Part shown: one piece after another, positions 27,231 through 35,854 of the stretch | Layout of the letters: each line of letters starts with the position of its first letter | How positions within the stretch are numbered: the first letter of the stretch is position 1 | The notes under the pieces: generated by a model | Told to the model about the DNA's origin: nothing | The model's input: the letters and a program-made list of their open reading frames with translations, nothing else | The model's database searches: none | DNA from: Croceicoccus sp. | GTDB lineage: Bacteria > Pseudomonadota > Alphaproteobacteria > Sphingomonadales > Sphingomonadaceae | Direction of reading: 5' to 3' | DNA length: 64,000 bases | Assembly (NCBI GenBank): GCA_002694745.1 | Contig: NZMY01000002.1 | Span: forward strand, 62,001 to 126,000 | Made by a program: the position numbers and the translations under genes

Positions 27231-27727
27231 GACTGCGCCTCCTGCGTGGCGAGTATGGCCTGCACGATATTCGAATAGGCACCGCATCGGCAGAGATTGC
27301 CGCTCATCCGCTCGCGGATTTCCTCGGGCGTGGGCTTGATCTCACCGGTCAGTTCGGCGCTGGCATCGCTGGGCCAGCCGTTTGCGATCTCGTCCATCAT
27401 CGCGGTGGCCGAGCAGATCTGGCCGGGCGTGCAATAGCCGCACTGGAAACCGTCATGCTCGACAAAGGCTTGCTGCAGGGCGGAAGGGTCTTCCGGCGTG
27501 CCGATGCCCTCGATCGTGGTGACCGCATCGCCATCGTGCAGCGCGGCCAGCGACAGGCAGCTGTTGATCCGCATCCCGTTCACAAGAACGGTGCATGCGC
27601 CGCACTGGCCGTGGTCGCAGCCTTTCTTCGTTCCGGTCAGTCCAAGATGTCCGCGCAGGAAATCGAGCAGGCTGACCCGCGGATCGTCCGGCAGGTCATG
27701 GGTTCGGTCGTTCACGGTGATGGGCAA
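27227..27727 (-). CDS. paoA: 2Fe-2S subunit of the molybdenum hydroxylase
   Basis: A 166-residue protein with a plant-type ferredoxin cluster (G-C-D-H-G-Q-C-G-A-C-T, then a later Cys in N-S-C) and a second 2Fe-2S helical domain (C-G-Y-C-T-P-G, N-L-C-R-C-G). It lacks the Tat signal present on E. coli PaoA, so the complex is probably cytoplasmic here. The start is TTG 27727, supported by AAGGAG six bases upstream. First gene of a three-gene operon with two GTGA overlaps. No dedicated XdhC/PaoD-like maturation gene is adjacent. Confidence 0.9.
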   Translation of the reverse strand: MPITVNDRTHDLPDDPRVSLLDFLRGHLGLTGTKKGCDHGQCGACTVLVNGMRINSCLSLAALHDGDAVTTIEGIGTPEDPSALQQAFVEHDGFQCGYCTPGQICSATAMMDEIANGWPSDASAELTGEIKPTPEEIRERMSGNLCRCGAYSNIVQAILATQEAQS

Positions 27728-27863
27728 GATCGTCTCCTTGCCGCCCCAATGCCTGAGCGGGGCGGTGTTTCCGAAACTTCGCCTTCACCTTGGGACGAAA
27801 GGACGAACCGGTCCTCACGGGCGACCAGTAGAGCAGGAACACTATGTGCCGATTGCGCCCCGA

Positions 27864-29165
27864 CTAAGGCAGCGCAACAGGCTCCATGCGCGGAACGAGC
27901 AGATGGATCGCCAACAGGGCCGCCGCATAGGCACAGCCTGCATAGAGCACGATCGGCACGTAGGAACCGGTCAGTTCCAGCGTCCAGCCGGTCGCCTGAG
28001 ACATCAGAATCCCGCCGATGGCGCCTGCCGCGCCGCCCATGCCCGTCACGGTCGCCACCGCCCGACGGGGATAGAGGTCGGCGACCATCGTGTAGATATT
28101 CGAACTGAACGCCTGATGCGCTGCCGTGCCAAGGCCGATCAGCAGCACCGCGACCAGCGGGCTTGAGGCATTGGCGACCGTCACCAGCGGCAACGCCAGC
28201 GCTGCGGCGCAGGCAAGCGTCGTCTTGCGCGCCCGGTTGATGCTCCATCCATGCGAGATGAGGCGCGACGAAAACCAGCCGCCCGCGATCGAACCGATGT
28301 CGGCCAGCAGGTAGACGCCGATCAGCGCAGGCCCGATGGTGGCCAGTATGCCACTGTCGCCCTTGGGAAACAGCTCCATCCCCTGCGTCTTCGACAGCAG
28401 GTCGGGCAGCCAGAACAGGAAAAGGAACCAGACCGGATCGGTGAAGAACTTGGCGCACATGAAGAACCATGCCTGCCGCTGCCGGATCGCTGCCTTCCAG
28501 CCGAGGGGCTCGCCCGTCTCATCCTCTCCGTCCTGATCGATCCAGGCGCGCTCTTGCGGCGTGACCGCGGGATGTTGCTGCGGCGACTGGAACAGGCGGA
28601 GCCACAGCCACAGCACCACAAGACCGACAAGGCCCGTCGCGACGAATGCCGCGCGCCATCCGAACAGGCCGGCAATTGCGATGGCGATGATCGGCGTCAG
28701 CAGCACGCCGACATTCGCGCCGGCATTGAGCAGACCGACACCCAGCGCCCGCTCGCGCTTGGGAAACCATTCCGCGATGGATTTCACCGCGCCGGGATAG
28801 GCCGCGCTTTCGGCAAGGCCCAGCACCACACGCGCGAAGATGAATTGCAGCACGCTGCGGGCCGCGGCATGGAAACAGGCCGCAAGGCTCCAGACCGTGA
28901 TGGCGATGGCCATGCCCTTGCGCGTGCCGACCTTGTCCAGCCAGCGCCCGACGACCAGCAGCCCGATGCCATAGCTTGCCTGAAAGGCCGTGACGATGTT
29001 GCCATAGTCGATTTCCGACCAGCCCATGTCCTCTTCGATGACCGGCTTAAGCACGCCGATGATCTGGCGGTCGATATAGTTGACGGTGATGACCGCGAAC
29101 AGGAGCGCGCAGATGCCCCATCTGTAACGGCCCGCGGGCCTTGCCAACTGGAGCAGCGATGCCAA
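27864..29165 (-). CDS. MFS transporter, hexuronate (ExuT/ACS) type
   Basis: A 433-residue 12-helix anion:cation symporter-family permease. N-Y-I-D-R-Q-I-I in helix 1 and W-F-P-K-R-E-R-A before helix 5 are typical of hexuronate and galactarate carriers. I place the start at TTG 29165, six bases after GGGGAG, because the apparent ATG at 29201 lies inside the operator and -10 element. Likely cargo is glucuronate or 4-O-methylglucuronate released by the GH67 enzyme; this is inference. It is transcribed away from the GH3 gene from an operator-controlled promoter. Confidence 0.85.
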   Translation of the reverse strand: MASLLQLARPAGRYRWGICALLFAVITVNYIDRQIIGVLKPVIEEDMGWSEIDYGNIVTAFQASYGIGLLVVGRWLDKVGTRKGMAIAITVWSLAACFHAAARSVLQFIFARVVLGLAESAAYPGAVKSIAEWFPKRERALGVGLLNAGANVGVLLTPIIAIAIAGLFGWRAAFVATGLVGLVVLWLWLRLFQSPQQHPAVTPQERAWIDQDGEDETGEPLGWKAAIRQRQAWFFMCAKFFTDPVWFLFLFWLPDLLSKTQGMELFPKGDSGILATIGPALIGVYLLADIGSIAGGWFSSRLISHGWSINRARKTTLACAAALALPLVTVANASSPLVAVLLIGLGTAAHQAFSSNIYTMVADLYPRRAVATVTGMGGAAGAIGGILMSQATGWTLELTGSYVPIVLYAGCAYAAALLAIHLLVPRMEPVALP

Positions 29166-29186
29166 ACCCCATCTCCCCTTTTTATC

Positions 29187-29225
29187 TGATAGCGCTACCA
29201 TATGGCGCGTATCCGGGTCGGGCAA
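29187..29225 (-). promoter_or_regulatory. Promoter and XylR-type operator of the hexuronate-type transporter
   Basis: On the minus strand: -35 TTGCCC (29225-29220), 17 bases, -10 TATGGT (29202-29197). The operator TGGTAGCGCTATCA (29200-29187) begins inside the -10 box. The same -35, spacing and -10 occur at the xylX promoter. Confidence 0.75.
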
Positions 29226-29321
29226 GCCGTCGGCGCATCGCCCGATATTCGGTCGACGAACGATATCCCGATCATCCTCGGGAAAAATCCGGCAGTCTCC
29301 CCTCCCCGTTCAAAATTGGCA

Positions 29322-29360
29322 TGGACAGCGAGGGAAAGCCACGCAATGATAGCGCTCCCA
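29322..29360 (+). promoter_or_regulatory. Promoter and degenerate XylR-type operator of the GH3 lipoprotein gene
   Basis: -35 TGGACA (29322-29327), 17 bases, -10 AATGAT (29345-29350), operator TGATAGCGCTCCCA (29347-29360). The right half-site is weaker than in the other copies, so repression may be weaker. The register to the -10 box is the same as elsewhere. Confidence 0.6.
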
Positions 29361-29400
29361 GCAAGAAGAATACGCCGATGGGTCGGCACGGGAGGGGTTG

Positions 29401-31914
29401 ATGATCAAGTTCGGAACGATGTCGGTCGCCATGACGGCGGCCTTGCTGGCGGGTTGCGCCACTGTGCCGGTGGCAACGGATACGCAGGCCTCTGCCGCCG
29501 CGAATCCGGGTGACGGACCGGCAACCGCCAATCCCGCGATCTGGCCCGCCTATGACTATCCCGTCGCCCAGAACCCCGAGGATGAGCGCCGCATTGCGGA
29601 CCTGCTCGCCCGCATGACGCTGAAGGAAAAGATCGGCCAGATCCTGCAGGCGGATCTTTGCTGCGTCACGCCCGAGGATGTGAAGAACTATAATCTGGGA
29701 TCGATCCTCGTCGGCGGCAACAGCGGGCCCGGCGGCAACGATCTTGCCCCTGCCCCCGAATGGCTGAAGGCGGCGGACGATTTCTATCTCGCGTCGGTCG
29801 ACACGTCGGACGGCGGCGTCGGCATTCCGCTCGTCTGGGGCACCGATGCGGTGCATGGACATTCGAACATCATCGGCGCGACCATCTTTCCGCACAATAT
29901 CGGCCTTGGCGCGATGCGCGATCCCGATCTGGTCGAGAAGATTGGCGAGGTGACCGCGAAGGAAATCCGCGTCACCGGGCAGGAATGGACCTTTGCGCCC
30001 ACCGTCGCGGTGCCGCAGGATTTCCGCTGGGGCCGCGCATACGAAGGCTATTCCTCCGACCCCGAGCTGGTCGCATCCTATGTCGGTGCCATGGTGCGCG
30101 GCCTGCAGGGCCCGCCAGGCAATGACGATATTCTGGCCGGCCCCCACGTCATCGCATCGACCAAGCATTTCCTTGCCGACGGCGGCACCGACAATGGTGT
30201 CGACCAGGGCAATTCCTCCATCGACGAGACCGCGCTGCGCGACATTCACGGCCTGCCCTATGGCCCCGCCATCGGCGAAGGCGTCGCGACCGTGATGGTC
30301 AGCTTCTCATCATGGCAGGGCCGCAAGATGACCGGCAACAAGAGCTTGGTCACCGGCGTGCTGAAGGACAGGATGGATTTCGGCGGCTTCGTCGTTTCGG
30401 ACTGGAATGCGCATGGTCAGGTGGAGGGCTGCACCAACGAAAGCTGTCCCCGCGCGCTGGAAGCCGGCATCGACATGTACATGGCGCCCGACACGTGGAA
30501 ACCGCTGTACGAGGATCTGCTGGCGCGCGCGCAATCGGGCGAAATACCCATTGCCCGCATCGACGAAGCCGTCGCGCGCATTCTTAGGGTCAAGGGACGG
30601 CTGGGCCTGTTCGACGCGGGCAAGCCTTCGGACCGGCCGCTGGCGGGCGACTACGACTTGCTGGGCGCGGCCGAACATCGCGCGGTGGCGCGTCAGGCCG
30701 TGCGCGAATCCCTCGTCATGCTGAAGAACGAGGGCGTGCTTCCGCTGAAGCCCGGCGGCCGCTTGCTGGTGGCCGGCGATGGTGCGGACGATATCGCGCG
30801 CCAGTCCGGCGGCTGGACGCTGTCGTGGCAGGGCACCGGCATCGACAACAGCCACTTTCCGGGTGCCACCTCTATCTGGTCGGGCCTCAAGCAGGCGGTC
30901 GAATCCGCAGGGGGCAGCGCGCAGCTGTCGCCCGACGGCAGCTTTGACAGCAAGCCCGATGCCGCCATCGTCGTGTTCGGCGAGAAGCCCTATGCCGAAT
31001 TCCAGGGCGACCGCGCGACGTTGGCGCTCGATGGCGAGCTGACGGGGCCCTATGCCACGATGCGCAAGTTGCAGGAGCAGGGCATTCCGGTCGTGGCGGT
31101 GATGCTGACCGGCAGGCCGCTTTATGTGAACCCGGCGCTCAATACCGCCGATGCGTTCGTCGTGGCATGGCTGCCCGGCAGCGAAGGCGGCGGCATTGCC
31201 GACGTGCTGGTCGGCGATAGCGCGGGCAATCCGCGCTTTCCGATCAACGGCAAGCTGCCCGCCGCATGGCCGCGCACGCCTGCGATGGAGGACGGCGTCC
31301 TCTTCCCGTTCGGTTACGGCCTGACCTATGGCGCGGCTGCGCCCGCATGGACGCCGCTGCCCGAAGTGGCCGCGCAGGAGGCGAGCGATGGCCGGTTGTG
31401 GTTCACCGCAGGACGCCCCGCTTCGGGCTGGTCGCTGCTGGTCGAGGGAAGCGACGGCGGCGCGCAGACGCGCGTGACCACCGTCCCCGCCGAAGCGCTG
31501 CGCGGCCGGGTCCGCGTGACCGCGACCGATTATCTGGTGCAGGAAGGCGGACGGCGTTTCACCATTTCGGACGGCGATGCATCGGTCCAGCTGCGCAATT
31601 TCGAAGCGCTCGACCTCGACCGCGAGACCAATGGCGACATCAAGCTGCTCTTCACCATGAAAGTGTGGGACGCGCCCGACGCGGCGCGCATCGCCATGGG
31701 GAGCGATACAGCGCGGGCGAGCACCGGCTTTGCGATGGCCGCGACCGATGGCTGGACGCGTTACGGCATTCCGCTGAAATGCCTGCGGTCGCAGGGGGCG
31801 GACATGACCGCGCTCACCCTGCCCTTCATTATCGAGACGCAGGGCAGCGCCGATTACGCGATCGGCGAGGTCAGGCTGGGCACCGATGCGGAGGTCGATC
31901 TGCCCTGTTCTTGA
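29401..31914 (+). CDS. GH3 exo-beta-glucanase/glucosidase lipoprotein, ExoP-like
   Basis: An 837-residue exported enzyme with a lipobox (L-L-A-G-C, Cys near residue 19), a GH3 catalytic domain with the nucleophile Asp in F-V-V-S-D-W-N-A-H, the GH3 C-terminal domain (about 430-640), and an extra C-terminal beta-sandwich (about 660-837) as in ExoP, an exo-1,3/1,4-beta-glucanase. GGAGG lies five bases before ATG 29401. GH5 follows 44 bases downstream, probably in the same operon. It likely removes glucosyl units from beta-glucans that accompany xylan; xylosidase side activity cannot be excluded. Confidence 0.88.
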   Translation: MIKFGTMSVAMTAALLAGCATVPVATDTQASAAANPGDGPATANPAIWPAYDYPVAQNPEDERRIADLLARMTLKEKIGQILQADLCCVTPEDVKNYNLGSILVGGNSGPGGNDLAPAPEWLKAADDFYLASVDTSDGGVGIPLVWGTDAVHGHSNIIGATIFPHNIGLGAMRDPDLVEKIGEVTAKEIRVTGQEWTFAPTVAVPQDFRWGRAYEGYSSDPELVASYVGAMVRGLQGPPGNDDILAGPHVIASTKHFLADGGTDNGVDQGNSSIDETALRDIHGLPYGPAIGEGVATVMVSFSSWQGRKMTGNKSLVTGVLKDRMDFGGFVVSDWNAHGQVEGCTNESCPRALEAGIDMYMAPDTWKPLYEDLLARAQSGEIPIARIDEAVARILRVKGRLGLFDAGKPSDRPLAGDYDLLGAAEHRAVARQAVRESLVMLKNEGVLPLKPGGRLLVAGDGADDIARQSGGWTLSWQGTGIDNSHFPGATSIWSGLKQAVESAGGSAQLSPDGSFDSKPDAAIVVFGEKPYAEFQGDRATLALDGELTGPYATMRKLQEQGIPVVAVMLTGRPLYVNPALNTADAFVVAWLPGSEGGGIADVLVGDSAGNPRFPINGKLPAAWPRTPAMEDGVLFPFGYGLTYGAAAPAWTPLPEVAAQEASDGRLWFTAGRPASGWSLLVEGSDGGAQTRVTTVPAEALRGRVRVTATDYLVQEGGRRFTISDGDASVQLRNFEALDLDRETNGDIKLLFTMKVWDAPDAARIAMGSDTARASTGFAMAATDGWTRYGIPLKCLRSQGADMTALTLPFIIETQGSADYAIGEVRLGTDAEVDLPCS

Positions 31915-31958
31915 ACGGCGGCTGCTAATCGCGTGAGAAAAAACTGGGGAGGATGACA

Positions 31959-32987
31959 ATGCGAAAAATCTCGATACTGGCCGCCACCGCGGCGGCCCTG
32001 GCTCTTGCGGCCTGCGCTGCAGAGGCGGAGGACCAGCCTCCTGCGAAGGAGGTCGCTTCGCTGCCCGTGGGCACCTGCATCAACATGGGCAATATGCTGG
32101 AGCCCGAGCAGGAAGGCGCGTGGGGCGGCGGCAAGATCGAAAATGCCGATTTCGCCCGTATCAAGGCGGCCGGTTTCGACACCGTCCGCATACCTGTGCG
32201 CTGGCACAACAAGAGCATGGAAGAGGCGCCCTACACCGTGGATCCGGCATGGATGGCGCGCGTCGAGCAGGTGGTCGACTGGGCGCTGGCAAACGATCTG
32301 AACGTCATTCTGAACAGCCATCACTTCGATCCGATCTACGCGGATCCGGCGGGCACGGCGCAGTGGCACGGCGCGGTGTGGAAGCAGATCGCGGAGCGTT
32401 TCGCCGATGCGCCGCAGGACCGGCTGTGGTTCGAACTGGAAAACGAACCCCATGACAAGTTCGATCATACGAACCTGATCGCGACGCTGACCCCCGCACT
32501 GGAGGCGGTGCGCGCCAGCAATCCGACGCGGCCCGTCATCATCGGCGGCGAAGACTGGAGCGGGGTGGATTCGCTTGCGACCCTGCCGATGCCGGACGAT
32601 GCGAACATCTATCCGACCTTTCACTATTACGACCCGTTCGACTTCACCCACCAAGGCGCGCAGTGGACGGCACCCGATGTTCCGCCGGTGGGCCGCAAAT
32701 ACGGCACCGAGGAAGACAGGCAGCGGCTGAGGGACGACGTCGCCAAGGTGGAAGCGTTCATCGAGCGGACCGGCAAGGTGCCCTTCATGGGCGAAACCGG
32801 TGCCTATGACGCGCATATCTCGACCGAGGAACGGGCCGCCTATCACCGCGCGGTCCACGATGCGTTCGCACCGACCGGCATCGGCATGTGCACCTGGGCC
32901 TATGCCAACACCTTCCCGTTCTGGGACCGCGAAAGCGAGCAATGGCTGCCCGGCCTGCGGGCAGCCATCGGCCTCGACGAAAGCTAG
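31959..32987 (+). CDS. GH5 endo-glycanase (cellulase-like) lipoprotein
   Basis: A 342-residue exported protein with a lipobox (L-A-A-C) followed by a GH5 TIM barrel. The acid/base Glu is in F-E-L-E-N-E-P-H and the nucleophile Glu in M-G-E-T-G-A-Y; N-S-H-H-F gives a conserved His pair. ATG 31959 lies six bases after GGGGAGG and is preferred over ATG 31953. GH5 is broad (cellulase, mannanase, xylanase), so substrate is open; endo-beta-1,4-glucanase is the default. Its TAG stop shares the palindrome CTAG with the stop of the convergent GH43 gene. Confidence 0.87.
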   Translation: MRKISILAATAAALALAACAAEAEDQPPAKEVASLPVGTCINMGNMLEPEQEGAWGGGKIENADFARIKAAGFDTVRIPVRWHNKSMEEAPYTVDPAWMARVEQVVDWALANDLNVILNSHHFDPIYADPAGTAQWHGAVWKQIAERFADAPQDRLWFELENEPHDKFDHTNLIATLTPALEAVRASNPTRPVIIGGEDWSGVDSLATLPMPDDANIYPTFHYYDPFDFTHQGAQWTAPDVPPVGRKYGTEEDRQRLRDDVAKVEAFIERTGKVPFMGETGAYDAHISTEERAAYHRAVHDAFAPTGIGMCTWAYANTFPFWDRESEQWLPGLRAAIGLDES

Positions 32988-34639
32988 GAGCCCGACACCG
33001 CATAGGGGCCGATCACCACACCGGTGAAAAGCCCCGCATGCACCGAGGCGAGCGGTTCGACATTCACTTGCTCGGCAACCGCTTGCCAGTCGCCGGATCC
33101 CTCAGGGCGCCACGCGAAGTCGGCAGAGCCGCCATTCAGGCGGATCCGAAGCTGGATGTCGCCGTCCTGCGTGATCGGCCTGCTGCCCACGACCTCTCCG
33201 CGGTCACCCTGATCCGCCGATTGGCGCATCCGGACCGTCAGCCTGTCGCCCTCGCGGCCAAAGGCCACGAAATGGCTTTCGTCCATAAACGCCAGCAGCC
33301 CCGCGAAATCCCCCTCGCCCGCGGGATCGAACGAGAGCTGGGTGATGACCTCGGCGTCGTGATGCCGCAGCCGGCGCCCCACGAAGGCAGGCTTGCCCAG
33401 CGATCCGGCCGCATCGGCCCCGCCGATCAACGTCAGTTCGCCGTCGCCGACCATCATGCGCTGCACCGCCTGCGGGGTTCGTATACCGATCCAGTCGGCG
33501 GAGAGAGGACCATCGAAATCGTCGCGCCACCGGTCCCATGGGTCGTTTTCAGAGGCGACAAGGCCGGGTTTTTGTCCGACAAGAGGAACCGATGCCCCCT
33601 GGTCGAGGAACAGTGGCCAGCCGTCGCGCCATTCGACCGGAAGCAGGAATGTCTCACGTCCCAGCAGGGTCGATTGTCCGGCAAAGGGCCGGGTCGCGAG
33701 GAACACGCCCCACCAGCTGCCGTCGTCCAGTTCGACAAGGTCGGCATGGCCGGTCGCCTCGACCCGATCCGGACGGTCCGCCGGCAAGTCACGCTGGGTG
33801 AGGATCGGATTGACCGGGCCCGGCTCGTAGGGACCCGTCACGGTTTTCGACCGATACACTGTCTGCGAATGGTCTTCCGCCGTGCCGCCTTCGGCTGCCA
33901 GCAGGTAATACCAGTCGCCGACCTTGTAGATATGCGGCCCTTCGGCCCAGACGGGCTGCTCGGCGGGATCGACGCCGCCATCGACCAGCAGGATGGGTTC
34001 GCCCTGCACCTGCATCGACACCGGATCGAACCGCTTCATCCACAAGGCGCGGTGCCCTTCGTAACGGGGCGGGCCCTTGGGGGCATCGTTATAGACGATC
34101 CACGCCTCGCCGTTTTCCGCGAAGTAGAGCGAGGGATCGATGCCGCCGAAATCCAGCCAGACCGGATCGCTCCACGGCCCCTCGGGACGCTCAGCCGTGA
34201 TGACGAAATTGCCGCGGCATTCGATACAGGTATTCACGATCCAGAAACGGCCGTCGTGATGCGTGATCGCCGGCGCGAACAGCCCGCGGTTCGTGCCGAG
34301 TCCCGAGAAATCCACCATGCCGGGCCTGTCGATGGCATTGCCGATCAGGCGCCAGTTCACGAGGTCGGTGCTGTGGAGAATTGGCAGGCCGGGATACCAG
34401 CTGAACGTCGAATTCACGAGATAGAAGTCGTCGCCGACGCGCACGATCGAGGGGTCGGGATGAAAGCCCGGCACCACCGGATTGGCATACTCGTTTTCGG
34501 AAAGGGCTGTTTCTTCCCCGGTCGCGCGATATTCCACGAAATCGAACCGCGCGACGGGATCAGCATGGGCCGCAACCGACAGTGTGCCTGCCGCGATGCC
34601 GATGCCCATAAGATATTTGCCAAACCGGCGTTTTGCCAT
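32984..34639 (-). CDS. GH43 beta-xylosidase/arabinofuranosidase, secreted
   Basis: A 551-residue protein with a Sec signal peptide ending A-H-A. The five-bladed propeller GH43 domain has the base Asp in G-F-H-P-D-P-S-I, the pKa-modulating Asp in G-G-I-D-P-S-L and the acid Glu in W-A-E-G-P-H. A C-terminal concanavalin-like domain (about 365-551) is typical of GH43 xylosidases. ATG 34639 has GGGGAGA upstream. It releases xylose or arabinose from xylo-oligosaccharides in the periplasm. It is divergent from xylX across one shared operator and convergent with GH5, overlapping by 4 bases. Confidence 0.9.
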   Translation of the reverse strand: MAKRRFGKYLMGIGIAAGTLSVAAHADPVARFDFVEYRATGEETALSENEYANPVVPGFHPDPSIVRVGDDFYLVNSTFSWYPGLPILHSTDLVNWRLIGNAIDRPGMVDFSGLGTNRGLFAPAITHHDGRFWIVNTCIECRGNFVITAERPEGPWSDPVWLDFGGIDPSLYFAENGEAWIVYNDAPKGPPRYEGHRALWMKRFDPVSMQVQGEPILLVDGGVDPAEQPVWAEGPHIYKVGDWYYLLAAEGGTAEDHSQTVYRSKTVTGPYEPGPVNPILTQRDLPADRPDRVEATGHADLVELDDGSWWGVFLATRPFAGQSTLLGRETFLLPVEWRDGWPLFLDQGASVPLVGQKPGLVASENDPWDRWRDDFDGPLSADWIGIRTPQAVQRMMVGDGELTLIGGADAAGSLGKPAFVGRRLRHHDAEVITQLSFDPAGEGDFAGLLAFMDESHFVAFGREGDRLTVRMRQSADQGDRGEVVGSRPITQDGDIQLRIRLNGGSADFAWRPEGSGDWQAVAEQVNVEPLASVHAGLFTGVVIGPYAVSGS

Positions 34640-34664
34640 TGCTCTCCCCTTTATGTCTTTATAC

Positions 34665-34703
34665 TTGCCCACGTTAAATGTCGTACCTATGGTAGCGCTA
34701 TCA
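34665..34703 (+). promoter_or_regulatory. Promoter and XylR-type operator of the xylXBC operon
   Basis: -35 TTGCCC (34665-34670), 17 bases, -10 TATGGT (34688-34693), operator TGGTAGCGCTATCA (34690-34703). It lies between xylX and the divergent GH43 gene, so one repressor could control both. Confidence 0.75.
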
Positions 34704-34725
34704 GTTGGGAGGGCAAGAGCCGAAA

Positions 34726-35850
34726 ATGGCTTTCAGACTTATCGATATCCTGCCGTCGGATCACGCGCAGGGTCAGTTCCTGGGACGTGCCGAAACGGCG
34801 GACGGACCCGTGGTAATCGCCATTCGCGAAGGGCGTGTGTTCGACATCACCGATGTCGCGGCCAGCATGTCGGGCGCCATTGCGCGCCGGACATTCGATG
34901 GCGGGCGCGAGATCGGCATGGTCGATGACGGCCTGCCCGACGGGTGGACGCTGCTGTCCCCGATCGATCTGCAATGCATCAAGGCGAGCGGGGTGACCTT
35001 CGCCCTCTCGGCGATCGAGCGTGTGATCGAGGAACGCGCCCGCGGCGATGCCGCCAAGGCATCCGAGATTCGCGCCCAGCTCGAGGAAAAGGTCGGTAGC
35101 GGCATCCGCTCCGTCGTTCCCGGCAGTGCAGAGGCCGAGGAGCTGAAGGCCGCCCTCATCGAAGAGGGCATGTGGTCGCAATATCTGGAAGTGGCGATCG
35201 GCCCCGATGCGGAGATTTTCTCCAAGTCGCCCGTGTTGTCATCCGTGGGGCATGACGCACCGATCGGCGTGCGATCGGATTCCTCGTGGAACAATCCCGA
35301 ACCCGAAGTCGTGCTGGTCTGCGACGCGCATGGCGAGGTCGTCGGTGCGACGCTGGGCAATGACGTCAACCTGCGCGATTTCGAGGGGCGCTCTGCCCTG
35401 CTGCTGTCGAAGGCCAAGGACAATACCGCAAGCTGCTCGATCGGGCCGTTCATCCGCCTGTTCGACGACGGGTTCGGCATAGAGGACGTGCGCAACGCCC
35501 ATATCGAACTGAATATCGAGGGGGCCGACGGCTATCTGCTGGAAGGCGAGAACGTGATGGCGGAGATCAGCCGCGATCCGCTGGAACTGGTACGCCAGTG
35601 CCTGTCGGAGCATCATTATCCCGACGGCTTCGTGCTGTTCTGTGGCACGCTGTTTGCGCCGACGCAGGATCGCGATACACCCGGCGCCGGTTTCACGCAC
35701 AAGGAAGGCGATATCGTGACGATCAGTTCCGTAAGGATCGGTCGTCTTTCCAATCGCGTGACCACTTCGCGCGACGCGCCGGCCTGGACGATGGGCATCG
35801 GCGAATTCGTTCGCAATCTCGCGGGTCGCGGGCTGGTCGAGCGGATCTGA
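34726..35850 (+). CDS. xylX: 2-keto-3-deoxy-xylonate dehydratase, FAH family
   Basis: A 374-residue fumarylacetoacetate-hydrolase-fold protein of the XylX type. In the Weimberg pathway XylX converts 2-keto-3-deoxy-D-xylonate to alpha-ketoglutarate semialdehyde. Metal-binding motifs are visible (N-P-E-P-E-V-V-L and G-N-D-V-N-L-R-D-F-E-G), as is L-L-S-K-A-K-D-N. The paralogous L-arabinonate enzyme cannot be excluded by eye. ATG 34726 is preferred; a TTG at 34705 precedes it in frame, and neither has an ideal Shine-Dalgarno. First gene of xylX-xylB-xylC-esterase, directly after a XylR-type promoter/operator. Confidence 0.85.
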   Translation: MAFRLIDILPSDHAQGQFLGRAETADGPVVIAIREGRVFDITDVAASMSGAIARRTFDGGREIGMVDDGLPDGWTLLSPIDLQCIKASGVTFALSAIERVIEERARGDAAKASEIRAQLEEKVGSGIRSVVPGSAEAEELKAALIEEGMWSQYLEVAIGPDAEIFSKSPVLSSVGHDAPIGVRSDSSWNNPEPEVVLVCDAHGEVVGATLGNDVNLRDFEGRSALLLSKAKDNTASCSIGPFIRLFDDGFGIEDVRNAHIELNIEGADGYLLEGENVMAEISRDPLELVRQCLSEHHYPDGFVLFCGTLFAPTQDRDTPGAGFTHKEGDIVTISSVRIGRLSNRVTTSRDAPAWTMGIGEFVRNLAGRGLVERI

Positions 35851-35854
35851 CATC

